A DNA stretch of 64,000 nucleotides from Citrobacter sp. RHB25-C09 (GTDB lineage Bacteria; Pseudomonadota; Gammaproteobacteria; Enterobacterales; Enterobacteriaceae). Both the position numbers and the translations under genes were made by a program. Below the pieces are notes generated by a model that was given only the letters and a program-made list of their open reading frames with translations, was not told the origin of the DNA and made no database searches. The stretch covers positions 2,852,001 through 2,916,000 of the forward strand of contig NZ_CP057483.1 in assembly GCF_013836145.1 (NCBI RefSeq), read 5' to 3'. Every line of letters starts with the position of its first letter. Position 1 is the first letter of the stretch. Positions 41,660 to 49,966 of this stretch are shown here, piece by piece.

Positions 41660-42712
41660 TTATGTCTTATTCAGTTCGCGGATTTCCTCCACAGTCTGAA
41701 TAAACCGTTCTGTTTCAAGCTCAACACCAATTGCCTGTCGACCCAGTGCCATAGCCGCTTTAATGGTTGAACCGGATCCCATGAAGAAATCAGCCACAAC
41801 ATCACCCGGCCTGCTGCTGGCGTTGATGATCTGCTGCAACATGTCTGCTGGCTTTTCGCATGGGTGTTTGCCGGGATAGAACTGAACCGGCTTATGCGTC
41901 CAGACATCGGTGAAAGGGACAGTGACTGAAACAGAAAAGAATCGCCGGAGAGACTTATACTCTTCCAGCAATTCTGAATACTTCCGGTTCAACGAATGCC
42001 ACGTGGCCACCAGCTGGTGGTGTGGTGTGTCGAGCTCATTGTTTAGATGCTTATCGAATGCAACCTGAGTGAACAGTTCCTGCAGTTTCTGGTAATCCGC
42101 TTCGCCTGGCAGTTGCCACTGAGATGCGCCAAACCAGTGCGAGACCATGTTTTTCTTCCCGGTCGCATCGGCAATCTGCTTAGAGGAAACCCCCAGCGAT
42201 TCACGCGCGTCACGGAAATACGAAATCAGCGGCGTCAGCACATGCTGTTTTAGCTCGTTACTTTTCTCCGCGTATCCATCACTCTTGGGCTTATACGGGC
42301 CCTGGTAATGTTCAGCGAAAAGAATGCGCTCAGTCGCCGGGAAATATGACCGCAGACTTTCTTTGTTGCAGCCATTCCAGCGACCGGAAGGTTTTGCCCA
42401 GATGATGTGATTAAGGACACTGAACCACTCCCGCATCATGATTTCAATATCAGACGCAAGGCGATGCCCACAGAACAGGTAAAGGCTACCGGCGGGTTTC
42501 AGAACGCGCCAGAACTCAGCCAGGTATCCATCAAGCCAGCGTAAAAAATCCTCGTCCCCTTTCCACTGGTTGTCCCATCCTTCAGGTTTCACCCTGAAGT
42601 AAGGTGGATCTGTAACGATAAGGTCAATGGAGTTATCAGGGAGAGAAGCGATGTAATGCAGCGAGTCAGCGTTGATTAACTCAACACTGTTTATTTTTAC
42701 AGTATTTTTCAT
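41660..42712 (-). CDS. Phage DNA methyltransferase (N4/N6, beta-type order)
   Basis: A 350-residue enzyme. The catalytic DPPY motif (IVTDPPYFRV) is near residue 35 and the S-adenosylmethionine motif FMGSGST near residue 315, so the order is that of beta-class amino-methyltransferases. Between them lies a helix-turn-helix-like insertion (GVSSKQIADATGK). It is the first gene of the lysis end of the late operon. It probably protects phage DNA against host restriction. No partner nuclease is adjacent. Confidence 0.85.
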   Translation of the reverse strand: MKNTVKINSVELINADSLHYIASLPDNSIDLIVTDPPYFRVKPEGWDNQWKGDEDFLRWLDGYLAEFWRVLKPAGSLYLFCGHRLASDIEIMMREWFSVLNHIIWAKPSGRWNGCNKESLRSYFPATERILFAEHYQGPYKPKSDGYAEKSNELKQHVLTPLISYFRDARESLGVSSKQIADATGKKNMVSHWFGASQWQLPGEADYQKLQELFTQVAFDKHLNNELDTPHHQLVATWHSLNRKYSELLEEYKSLRRFFSVSVTVPFTDVWTHKPVQFYPGKHPCEKPADMLQQIINASSRPGDVVADFFMGSGSTIKAAMALGRQAIGVELETERFIQTVEEIRELNKT

Positions 42713-43088
42713 AGATCAGTAAGCGTAACTCTGGTAGGCTCACTATGCTTTTGCGCTAAAGCAGTGGGCCTAGGTTAGCTTGTGACCTGAAAGCATGAGC
42801 TGATGGCTGGCTGGGTGCTACAACACCCACCAGCCGCCCATTTCCACAGCAGAAAACCTCCATCAAAGGAGGAGTATGTAACACCTGAATTTTTTGTGTA
42901 ATATTCCTGTCGTAAGCATTCAATGAGTATGTACCGATAATCTGAAAGGCTTAGACAGCCGTAAACTTTATTGCCAGAAATAGGGGAGGATATTTTGCCC
43001 ACCAATTATTTATATTAGTCATCCACAAAGTGTTGTCTAATATAAGCCACCGAATAGTGGCTTTTCAGTTTATACATAAATTTTAAAT
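42713..43088. other. Late leader region with hairpin
   Basis: About 375 bp with no convincing gene. A strong hairpin (GGCTGG..GGGTG / CACCC..CAGCC, 42805-42835) and an AAGCCAC/GTGGCTT hairpin near 43052-43072 are the clear features. The first lies in what should be the Q-controlled late leader; the second may end the accessory gene at 43089-43679. Confidence 0.45.
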
Positions 43089-43679
43089 CTAAGGTTTTCC
43101 ACGAATTGGAATACGAATCGCCAAACCTTTGGGGATTTTGACTTCAATGTCATCTGCATCCTTCCAAAAAATCCTAAATTCATCCTGCCAGGAATCTTGG
43201 GAAGATTTAAGAAAATGATTTCTATGATGTAAGTTTGTATAACTACATTCACCCATCACCCCGGTTATTCCTATTTGCTCATCTAATATATTTTTTAACT
43301 CAATAACATCAACAATTTCTACACAGGCTTCTTTTTTAAGCTTTTTAGCTATAAAATTACTTCTTCTGTTCGCTAAGCATAAAATCACCCCGTCTTCAAC
43401 CTTTCGATCTAATACTATATTTTGCATATATATTCCGGGTGCTGATAACGACCCTATATATCCTTGAGCATTAGGTCCAAATTTTACTCTCCCATCGAAT
43501 ATAGCATCACTATGTGTCGAGTTATCAATTTGATTTTCGTCCGGAGTATATATTCCTAACCTGTCCTCTCTTCTATACTTACTTGCCTTGAATAAGGGAA
43601 CTGTTCCACCATTTATCCAGGTATTAGCATATCTCTCAAACTGTAAATAAAGATACTTTTTCATCCTTAATCTACTCAT
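43089..43679 (-). CDS. Unknown AT-rich accessory protein in the late leader
   Basis: A 196-codon frame (MSRLRMKKYLYLQFERY...) with clearly lower GC than its neighbours, lying between the Q terminator and the late leader. Visible features: WINGGTVPLFKASKYRRED near the N-terminus and SQDSWQDEFRIFW near residue 168. The latter recalls the W-x-x-E-x-R pattern of DUF2971-like families, but this is weak. No signal peptide or membrane helix. Its position is where lambdoid phages often carry foreign genes such as toxins or exclusion factors. Translation may begin at the sixth codon (MKKYLY). Confidence 0.6.
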   Translation of the reverse strand: MSRLRMKKYLYLQFERYANTWINGGTVPLFKASKYRREDRLGIYTPDENQIDNSTHSDAIFDGRVKFGPNAQGYIGSLSAPGIYMQNIVLDRKVEDGVILCLANRRSNFIAKKLKKEACVEIVDVIELKNILDEQIGITGVMGECSYTNLHHRNHFLKSSQDSWQDEFRIFWKDADDIEVKIPKGLAIRIPIRGKP

Positions 43680-43744
43680 GTCATGTTGAATATTTCTATT
43701 AATTTAATTCAAAAAAACACAGTAGAGAAGTAATCTTTTTGATG

Positions 43745-43768
43745 ATAAAAACCCGCCGAAGCGGGTTT
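43745..43768 (-). terminator. Terminator after antiterminator Q
   Basis: On the minus strand AAACCCGC-TTCG-GCGGGTTT followed by TTATC, about 100 bp after the Q stop codon. It separates Q from the accessory gene at 43089-43679. Confidence 0.8.
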
Positions 43769-43865
43769 GTTAACGTTTGACATTCAATGCCCATCGTTAA
43801 GAAAATGCTAACCACATTTTTTGAATATTGCAAGCATCGCGCAGCGAAAATCATTAAAAATGTGG

Positions 43866-44624
43866 CTATCGTGTCACTTTTCGTAATTGTAGCTCTGCGA
43901 ATGCCTCTTCCTGCCAGCATTTAGTGACCAGCTTATTGATCACTTCACCATAACCGCTGTACCAGTTGTAATTTGTCAAATCAGGAATGACCCTTTGCAC
44001 CTGCTCCCTGGCAATTGTCGTTGGCAGCCTGCTGTAACGGTTGCCATTACAACGACCACATACTTTCATCACTGGCACGCCATGGAGTTTCGTGCGCTTC
44101 TCATCAAGTACAGTTCCCTTCCCCTTACATCCTCTGCATGCTGTCGAGATAGTTCCCTTACCCTTACAATGCTGGCAAACTTCTTCGACTTCCTCATTGC
44201 GGATCATCGGCTCTACACCTTTTACGCCTGGGTGTTTTACAACATCACACATTGAACGTAACACCCCTTCACCATTGCAATGTGGGCAAACTGATTTACT
44301 CGCCGCTGAACGGGAATAGTCCTCATATGCAAACTTCACCAGTACAGGAAGAATTTCAAGACGAGACTTCTCACTTAGTTTTTGTAATACCGGATTTTTC
44401 ATTGCCAGGGCGTAGTTAAAAAGCCCCTCCAGTGCAGGTGCTGGATCCTGTATTCCCATCTTTGCCAGAAACAGATTAAACCCAAGTGGTGCCATTGACT
44501 GCACCATACCCTGCGCAGCCATCACATCAGTGATTGTTAATGCCTCAGAGCTGGTTCCCGGCGTTTCATCATTTAGTTTCGGTGATTTTGGTGAGTAAAA
44601 TTTTGGTAATGATTCAAGGTTCAT
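43866..44624 (-). CDS. Late antitermination protein Q (phage 82 type)
   Basis: A 252-residue Q protein starting MNLESLPKFYSPKSPKL, the conserved N-terminus of the phage 82/PF06323 group. Two zinc-binding stretches are seen: CPHCNGEG with CQHCKGKG, and CRGCKGKG with CGRCNGN. Q binds near the late promoter and lets RNA polymerase read through terminators into the leftward late operon. This explains how transcription passes the internal terminators at 33203, 39738 and 26501. Confidence 0.9.
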   Translation of the reverse strand: MNLESLPKFYSPKSPKLNDETPGTSSEALTITDVMAAQGMVQSMAPLGFNLFLAKMGIQDPAPALEGLFNYALAMKNPVLQKLSEKSRLEILPVLVKFAYEDYSRSAASKSVCPHCNGEGVLRSMCDVVKHPGVKGVEPMIRNEEVEEVCQHCKGKGTISTACRGCKGKGTVLDEKRTKLHGVPVMKVCGRCNGNRYSRLPTTIAREQVQRVIPDLTNYNWYSGYGEVINKLVTKCWQEEAFAELQLRKVTR

Positions 44625-44637
44625 ACGTGTTCTCCAC

Positions 44638-45627
44638 TTACGCCAGCACACCAATTGCAAGCGCGCGATCGATAAAACGAAATATCAACTCCAGCTGCGA
44701 GCCATATTTCTCTTCGAATGTCACGGTATCCGCATGTAACTCGTCGTGATGCTTTCTGCACAAAGGCAACACCCAGAGGTCATGCGCTTTTGTCCCCATA
44801 CCACCCTGACCGTGACCTATCAGGTGGTGCGGATCATCTGCCTGCGTACCGCAGCAGGCACACGGCTGAGCCTTCACCCAGCGCGTGTATTTCTCATTTT
44901 CCCAGCGTCTCCGCTTCGGGCGTAGCATGAAGCTTTCCGGCGATTCCGGATCAATCCTGAGCGTCAGTACCTTCTTCACCTTCTCCTGCACAATGCTGGT
45001 GGCCGGTAACGAGGGCACAATATCGCTTTCTCGCATGAGCGATTTCGGTTCTTCAGCCGGCAGTCTCAGCGCCTTATGCGCAACACTTTCAGGAATAACA
45101 TCGCCCAGATCATTTCTGACCATCCACCAGCACAGCTCCGGGAGGGTCAGAACATGCGACTCTGGAAAACCTAAATCCGTACGGATGACTGACATAATCC
45201 AGGATACCAGGTTTTTGCTGGCTATACCTGCAAGCTGTTCCGTGTATTGTCCAGCGAGGGTGTGGTCGCAGTACCAGCACAGCCGGATACTCCCTGGCTT
45301 ATGCCGCATTATCGTAAAATTCTTGTCGTGCCATGTTGAATGGGGCCACTGGCATTCGAACTTTTTGTTTAACCAGTCATCAAGCGAAGACAATCCACCA
45401 GCGCGCTGAATAACGCGCTGATCCTCAAATATCTCACTCATTACCGGATCGTCTGCCAGGGGCTGAACCGCTGCCGGCACAGGACCAGTATCGTAAGAGG
45501 CCATGTTTTCCGGTTCTGGCTCGAGTAAGACCCGACCGCGCATGAATAGCGGCATCAGTTCAGCGCCGGGACGGAAAAGCACAACCCCCATTCGATGAGC
45601 AATTTCAGGTGTCAGCAAAGCCCTCAC
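44638..45627 (-). CDS. DUF968 protein, HNH-like recombination nuclease
   Basis: A 329-residue protein. The C-terminal ~110 residues (CACCGTQADDPHHLIGHGQGG and LPLCRKHHDELHAD) are the DUF968 zinc/HNH-like domain; the N-terminal part begins MRALLTPEIAHRMG. Members are found at the nin-region position of lambdoid prophages and are thought to process DNA during recombination. It overlaps its upstream neighbour by 4 bp. Confidence 0.83.
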   Translation of the reverse strand: MRALLTPEIAHRMGVVLFRPGAELMPLFMRGRVLLEPEPENMASYDTGPVPAAVQPLADDPVMSEIFEDQRVIQRAGGLSSLDDWLNKKFECQWPHSTWHDKNFTIMRHKPGSIRLCWYCDHTLAGQYTEQLAGIASKNLVSWIMSVIRTDLGFPESHVLTLPELCWWMVRNDLGDVIPESVAHKALRLPAEEPKSLMRESDIVPSLPATSIVQEKVKKVLTLRIDPESPESFMLRPKRRRWENEKYTRWVKAQPCACCGTQADDPHHLIGHGQGGMGTKAHDLWVLPLCRKHHDELHADTVTFEEKYGSQLELIFRFIDRALAIGVLA

Positions 45628-46307
45628 GCTGCCTGCCCCTTAGCAATATGTTCCGCCCATAGACCGCCGATCCAGCGCACCCCCTTAGCCGTAAACCGCG
45701 CCTGGCTGAATGCGTGGTTTGAAGTGACAGAGGTCCCAGTCTTAACCTCAAATCGCCCCGCATCAATGTGCGCCGCCATCGGTGTAAGCGTACCGCCCAG
45801 GCGGTAAAGGATGCCGCGATCTATCAGAAACAGACGGAACTCGTTTTCCTTTGCCTTAAGTAATTTTGCCACCTGTCGAAACGACATTGACCCACTGGCA
45901 GAACAGTAGCGATCGACAAATTCCACCTTTGGCGCCGCGGCTGCCAGTTCAGTGGCTAGTTTCTGCTTTTGCTCCGCCAGATCGGCGGCAAGCCGAAGGG
46001 CTTCTGAGAATGACTGAGGGATCGCCAGCTGTTGCGCCTGCTCCAGTTCCTGCCATCGATCAACGAGCCGCGCAGTGAATTCAGGCGACAACTGAGCCAC
46101 AACCACATAACTGTCCCGCTTTCCTATCAGGTAGACGGCTACCGACTGATTGAGGTGATTTTTAACTTCCCCCATCGGGGGGAGTTTAATAACACCGCGC
46201 TCTGCCAGCCGTTCAATTGAGCGCTTAACGTGGTCATGACGTGATTCCACTAAATCAGCGATATCACTGCTGGACATGGTTAACGCCTCGGTTGTTAACT
46301 GATTCAT
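45624..46307 (-). CDS. Phage regulatory protein: Rha domain plus KilAC antirepressor domain
   Basis: A 227-residue protein. Residues 10-90 fit the Rha family (SSSDIADLVESRHDHVKRSI, DSYVVVAQLSPEFTARLVDRW); residues 130-220 fit the phage antirepressor KilAC domain (SFRQVAKLLKAKENEFRLFL). Such proteins counter CI-type repressors or affect lysogeny decisions. The start at MNQLTTEALTM replaces a longer open frame. Confidence 0.85.
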   Translation of the reverse strand: MNQLTTEALTMSSSDIADLVESRHDHVKRSIERLAERGVIKLPPMGEVKNHLNQSVAVYLIGKRDSYVVVAQLSPEFTARLVDRWQELEQAQQLAIPQSFSEALRLAADLAEQKQKLATELAAAAPKVEFVDRYCSASGSMSFRQVAKLLKAKENEFRLFLIDRGILYRLGGTLTPMAAHIDAGRFEVKTGTSVTSNHAFSQARFTAKGVRWIGGLWAEHIAKGQAA

Positions 46308-46323
46308 AATTGCTCTCCACTTA

Positions 46324-46713
46324 TCAGGCGGCTGCACCCGCCCCCGGTTCAAATTTGGTGATCGTGATTTCCACTTTCCCCTTCGGGATAATCGGCCCCC
46401 ACTCCACCAGCATTCTTTTCACCTGGCTGTCGTCCTCCCAGATCCCAGCGTGGGTAAGAGCGTCAAACAGCGCTTTGTTGTAGTTATCCAGATCCCGGAT
46501 CCGGTTGTCCGGCGGGAACAGGATTATTTCGACAGACGCCGGTGACGATGACGGCTTAGGGAGCATGCGCAGTTGTTCAATGATTGCCGCACATGCTGAC
46601 GACTGGAACTGGCGACCTTTGGCACTTATCAGGTGACGACCGGCAAGCGGCCCCTTATTCGGAGCGCGCCAGTATGTGTTCACACTTGGAGGAAACGGCA
46701 GCACCAGTTTCAT
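46324..46713 (-). CDS. rusA: Holliday junction resolvase RusA
   Basis: A 129-residue RusA. It has the PFPPSVNTYWR N-terminus, the catalytic aspartates in RIRDLDNYNKALFDAL (near residues 70-72) and WEDDSQV (near residue 92). It cuts four-way DNA junctions symmetrically, clearing recombination or replication intermediates before packaging. It overlaps the LexA-like gene by 4 bp. Confidence 0.92.
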   Translation of the reverse strand: MKLVLPFPPSVNTYWRAPNKGPLAGRHLISAKGRQFQSSACAAIIEQLRMLPKPSSSPASVEIILFPPDNRIRDLDNYNKALFDALTHAGIWEDDSQVKRMLVEWGPIIPKGKVEITITKFEPGAGAAA

Positions 46714-47033
46714 AGCCGGATCCCCTTGTTCTTGAGATAGGCGATTGCGCGGTCCTTCGCACCATCCTCACCATTCACAAGCGCATGCAGCAGGGAATCT
46801 GCATCAGCAACGTTTTCCAGATCGTTGATGGCTATTCCCCGCGAAACACCACGCGTCAGGGTGATAGCCCCTTTCCTCTCCAGCGCGCGCAGATGATCCG
46901 CAGCTGCATTTGGGGATCTGCATCCCAGCAGCCCCGAAAGTTCTGTATTGGTTGGAGGATAGCCATGCTCGCGTTGAAAGCTGATCAAGGTCTCCAGTAC
47001 ATGCTGCTGGCGAGCCGTGAGAATTTCTTTCAC
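46710..47033 (-). CDS. LexA-type DNA-binding domain protein without protease
   Basis: A 107-residue protein: residues 5-68 match the LexA winged helix (LTARQQHVLETLISF, GYPPTNTELSGLLG, ALERKGAITL). The serine-peptidase half of LexA is absent; instead there is a 35-residue tail. It could bind LexA-like operators and not respond to RecA. Its stop and start overlap its neighbours by 4 bp each. Confidence 0.83.
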   Translation of the reverse strand: MKEILTARQQHVLETLISFQREHGYPPTNTELSGLLGCRSPNAAADHLRALERKGAITLTRGVSRGIAINDLENVADADSLLHALVNGEDGAKDRAIAYLKNKGIRL

Positions 47034-47905
47034 GCGCTTTCCTCCAGAATGTTGACCATCTGAGCAGAAGCAACGGCAATGATCTCGCTGGTGGGCATAC
47101 GTTCAAGCCATAGCTGATTGATATTGCCTTTCAGCTTGTTCTGCTGTGACTCAGTCAGGGCGTCAACGCCATCCACCTGGTTAAACACCAGACCAACCTC
47201 GAGAGGCCAGATACGCGATTCGACTTCTGGCAACGTCAGCGGCGTAACAGGCCTTACTGTTTCTGCCTGCTGGGCCTTACCAGCGGCAAATGTGACCAGC
47301 GACATAAACGCCTTCCCTTTTTCCTCCAGATCGGTACGGCTGATGTAGCTGAAACGCTCGCCGCGCCATGACTTATCGAAGATTGCAATGGCGCCAGCAA
47401 AGAAAGCACCAGTGGGTTTCTGCTTATCGTCAGCAGGAACAAACCACACAGGGAGATCGAAGCCAATACGGCCACGAATAAACATGATGTGATCGGCGTC
47501 TTCCGGCCACCATGTTTCACTTGTCGCCGCTTTAATGAGGAACACGTAACGCCCACCCTTTTCACGCATCTCCATTGTGTGATCCATAATGTGGGTCATG
47601 CCGGTGATCGCCTGTTTCTCGTGGTACTGAGAGCGGCTATATGGTGGATTCCCGAATGCGGCTCCGCCGATTGACTCCAGCATTTCCGACCAGTCCTGCA
47701 CCAGCGCGTTATCTTCGGCGGTGTACCAGACCGGGCACTTCGCGTTATCGTCGTCAGCAAACAGATCCAGAACCAACGGCCCGAATATTGCGTTGATCCC
47801 CCAAAACAACAGATCCGGAGTACGCCATTGATCGCCAACCTCTTTCAGTTCGTGGGCTGGTTTGCTACGCAGTTCCGCCAACGCCTGGCAATATTTGTTT
47901 GTCAT
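47030..47905 (-). CDS. Phage DNA N6-adenine methyltransferase (Dam type)
   Basis: A 291-residue protein of the phage N-6-adenine-methyltransferase family. It starts with VGDQWRTPDLLFWGINAIFG, has the LDLFADDDNAK motif and the catalytic NPPY in AAFGNPPYSRSQ near residue 88. It is in the replication module directly after the O-like gene (1-bp overlap) and probably methylates phage DNA at Dam or other adenine sites. Confidence 0.87.
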   Translation of the reverse strand: MTNKYCQALAELRSKPAHELKEVGDQWRTPDLLFWGINAIFGPLVLDLFADDDNAKCPVWYTAEDNALVQDWSEMLESIGGAAFGNPPYSRSQYHEKQAITGMTHIMDHTMEMREKGGRYVFLIKAATSETWWPEDADHIMFIRGRIGFDLPVWFVPADDKQKPTGAFFAGAIAIFDKSWRGERFSYISRTDLEEKGKAFMSLVTFAAGKAQQAETVRPVTPLTLPEVESRIWPLEVGLVFNQVDGVDALTESQQNKLKGNINQLWLERMPTSEIIAVASAQMVNILEESA

Positions 47906-48759
47906 TATCCCCTGAACCCCTCTGGAATTTTGGTATCAACCGGACCGACCTTCATTGGGTCATGTTTCTTTTCGCCCCAGGATTCACGTGGCGGACGCCC
48001 CTTCTTGTCCCAGCGGATCCCGCTTTGCAGATACCCCTCAAATTTTTTCGGGCCAAACAGTGTTTCTGGGCGCATGTACTGGTACTGCTCATCGTTGCCG
48101 TTCCAGTGCTCGTGTTTCAGGTCGATAACCAGTTGCAGGTCAGCAACGCTGTAACCTTCACGCAGACGAGCACGAATATTTTCCAGCGAGGTTTTTGATT
48201 TCTGGTACCGGGAGCCGCTGACCTGGTTCAAATGGGTTAAAACCAGAATGGCGTTATCAGTGATCGCCACTTCCGGGTCTGGTTGCGACGCAACCGGACA
48301 AGAAGGTTTTTTACCTGATGGATCAGTAGTTGAATTTACTGACGGATCCCCGCCAGATTCTGACGGGTGAAAACCGCCATTCTGAGCGGATTTTGACGCC
48401 TCAAATTTTGACTGGTCAGATTTTGATGCGTCAGATTTTGACGGGTCAGAATCTGACAGGTGAGCGAATGCAACTGTCTGGAGTTTTGCCACATTCAACT
48501 GATAAACATTGGAAGCATTTCGATTGCCCTGTCGCCGCGCTTTGCGTGACAACCAGCCATCGGCTTCAAGCTTCGCTATTGCCGTTCTGACAGTGCTGAC
48601 GCCTGCGCCAAGCTGTCTCGCAATTGTTTCGATGGAAGGCCAGCAGACACCTTCGTCATTGCTGAAATCAGCCAGGCGCGCCATGATAGCCACGCTGGAT
48701 AACTTCATTCCTGACGCTGCACAGGCATCCCATACATAGCCTGTTAATTTAGTGCTCAT
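47905..48759 (-). CDS. O-like replication protein with internal iterons
   Basis: A 284-residue protein. Residues 1-95 form a helix-turn-helix domain (WPSIETIARQLGAGVSTVRT), residues ~100-130 are a repeated S-K-S-D linker, and residues ~185-265 are the conserved C-terminal domain of phage replication proteins (RPETLFGPKKFEGYL). Together with the iterons inside the gene (48353-48460), this resembles lambda O: it would bind its own gene to start replication. No helicase loader (P) is evident nearby. Confidence 0.8.
   Translation of the reverse strand: MSTKLTGYVWDACAASGMKLSSVAIMARLADFSNDEGVCWPSIETIARQLGAGVSTVRTAIAKLEADGWLSRKARRQGNRNASNVYQLNVAKLQTVAFAHLSDSDPSKSDASKSDQSKFEASKSAQNGGFHPSESGGDPSVNSTTDPSGKKPSCPVASQPDPEVAITDNAILVLTHLNQVSGSRYQKSKTSLENIRARLREGYSVADLQLVIDLKHEHWNGNDEQYQYMRPETLFGPKKFEGYLQSGIRWDKKGRPPRESWGEKKHDPMKVGPVDTKIPEGFRG
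48353..48460. repeat. 15-bp iterons: probable phage replication origin
   Basis: Five head-to-tail copies of a 15-bp unit (consensus TCAGATTTTGACGGG) run from 48386 to 48460; a sixth copy lies at 48353-48367. They encode the S-K-S-D linker of the O-like protein. Lambda-type origins have the same layout: iterons inside the initiator gene. Confidence 0.7.
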
Positions 48760-48928
48760 AGTCGCCCTCTATTTCCCTGAACTTTCGCTGAAACTGCTCA
48801 AGCGGGCTGAAACACTCATGCTCATAGCCTTTACGCAGGTAGATACCGCGGTGAGTTTCCGGCTCCCATCTGATAACGCGAACGGGGATGCCGTAGTGGT
48901 CTTTGAACCATCGGTTAAGTTCTCGCAT
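48749..48928 (-). CDS. DUF4222 family protein
   Basis: A 59-residue protein: MRELNRWFKDHYGIPVRVI, then ETHRGIYLRKGYEHECFSPL, and QFQRKFREIEGD, typical of DUF4222 phage proteins. A good ribosome site (GAGGGGAATCC) precedes it and its stop overlaps the O-like start by 11 bp. Function unknown. Confidence 0.8.
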   Translation of the reverse strand: MRELNRWFKDHYGIPVRVIRWEPETHRGIYLRKGYEHECFSPLEQFQRKFREIEGDYEH

Positions 48929-49095
48929 AAGGATTCCCCTCTACGGCGCCATACCCCCACAATTGCCATCGCCCGACTGTGGTTACACGGAACCCAGCGG
49001 CCTGATACCATGCGCTCATACCGAAACATGATGTAACCCTGAACCGGGAATGCACGTAGTTGCGGTATGCGGTTCTTTACCGTTAAACTGTTCAT
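48769..49095 (-). CDS. Unknown phage protein coupled to the CII-like gene
   Basis: A 108-codon frame starting MNSLTVKNRIPQLRAF. Its ATG overlaps the stop of the CII/YmfL-like gene (ATGA), which argues for real translation. The first ~55 residues are free of other genes (RYERMVSGRWVPCNHSRAM); the rest overlaps the DUF4222 gene in another frame and is serine/alanine-rich, so the true 3' end is uncertain. Confidence 0.5.
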   Translation of the reverse strand: MNSLTVKNRIPQLRAFPVQGYIMFRYERMVSGRWVPCNHSRAMAIVGVWRRRGESLCENLTDGSKTTTASPFALSDGSRKLTAVSTCVKAMSMSVSARLSSFSESSGK

Positions 49096-49646
49096 GCGTT
49101 AGTTTCTCCACTGATACGACACGCCACGGCGCCCGGAGCTGCACACTCGCGGGCGTCACTCTTTTTCGGCGCACAAAAAACACGGAAAAGAAGCGTTAAG
49201 TGTTCCTGCCATTTAGCCATCACCTGATAGCTGTTCTCTTCGATCTGCGCGCGTTCCTTCTCATCAATCACGCCGTCGGCTGTTGCCTTGCGAACGTACT
49301 GTGAATGCTTGCCAATCCACTCGACTGACTCCATCAGGCGCTGGTTGATATCGCCGTTCTCAATCTCTTCAACATCAGCCAAAGGCACAAAAACACCGTT
49401 GGAGTGACGTGCGATAGCATTCGCAATATGGTTTGAGCCACCAGCTCTCTGTAACACCATTGCCCAGCCAAGCGGGAAGATCTGATCACCATCAGCCCGA
49501 AGGCGGTTAAACAGTGCATTTTCAGTAACGCCCAACCACTCAGCAGCCTCGGCATAACCGCCAGGCAATTCGGTGATCGTCTTTTTGATTGCGCCCACCA
49601 GCCAGGATGGTTGCTTATCAACTTTCCATTCGGGTTCTTTTCCCAC
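49092..49646 (-). CDS. CII-like regulator, YmfL family
   Basis: A 184-residue protein closely resembling E. coli e14 YmfL: LPGGYAEAAEWLGVTENALFN forms the helix-turn-helix, followed by GDQIFPLGWAMVLQRAGGSNH and the C-terminal DARECAAPGAVA. It lies where lambda has cII and probably activates establishment of lysogeny. A GTG start at 49646 is chosen because AGAGAGG precedes it and homology begins soon after. Confidence 0.8.
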   Translation of the reverse strand: MGKEPEWKVDKQPSWLVGAIKKTITELPGGYAEAAEWLGVTENALFNRLRADGDQIFPLGWAMVLQRAGGSNHIANAIARHSNGVFVPLADVEEIENGDINQRLMESVEWIGKHSQYVRKATADGVIDEKERAQIEENSYQVMAKWQEHLTLLFRVFCAPKKSDARECAAPGAVACRISGETNA

Positions 49647-49674
49647 GGCTTGTTCCTCTCTTCTGTGGTTACGT

Positions 49675-49872
49675 TTAGGCTGCTGAATCTGTAGTCTTTT
49701 GGTAAAGACCAGCGTCATATTTCAATTTGCCTTTTGTGATTCGTTCGATCACAAAGGCCTGTTTCTCTGGTATGACTTCACCCCATCTGCAAACTGCTGG
49801 GTGAGAAATACCGAGTGCATATGCGGTTTTGGATACACCGCCAAAATGCTCAAGAACTTCTGATTTACGCAT
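49675..49872 (-). CDS. Cro-like repressor
   Basis: A 65-residue protein with a helix-turn-helix (VSKTAYALGISHPAVCRWG) typical of Cro/YdaS proteins. It is the first gene of the rightward-type early operon (minus strand here), divergent from cI. A GGAGGG ribosome site precedes it. It should bind the operators at 49902-49966 and end CI synthesis in the lytic cycle. Confidence 0.83.
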   Translation of the reverse strand: MRKSEVLEHFGGVSKTAYALGISHPAVCRWGEVIPEKQAFVIERITKGKLKYDAGLYQKTTDSAA

Positions 49873-49901
49873 GTTCCCTCCTGGTTAACCTACGGCCTAA
49901 A

Positions 49902-49966
49902 GGTAACAAAAGGTACATCAAATAGCAAACAACAGTTACAGGAAAACAATGTAACATTCGTTACAT
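49902..49966. promoter_or_regulatory. Right operator region (cro-cI)
   Basis: Two operator-like sites: GGTAACAAAAGGTACAT (49902-49918) and an 18-bp perfect palindrome ATGTAAC-ATTC-GTTACAT (49949-49966). The second covers the cI start codon at 49965, so the cI transcript may have little or no leader. Matching sites recur at PL (50683-50735). Confidence 0.7.

Noticed and set aside
42775..43005. 76-codon minus-strand frame in the late leader
   Set aside because: No ribosome site, odd composition, and it runs through the strong hairpin at 42805-42835; better read as untranslated leader.
43699..43920. 73-codon minus-strand frame after Q
   Set aside because: It covers the Q terminator and the end of Q; no plausible start signal.
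48361..48460. Possible CRISPR-like repeat array
   Set aside because: Units are only 15 bp, directly adjacent without spacers, and inside a coding frame; they are iterons.
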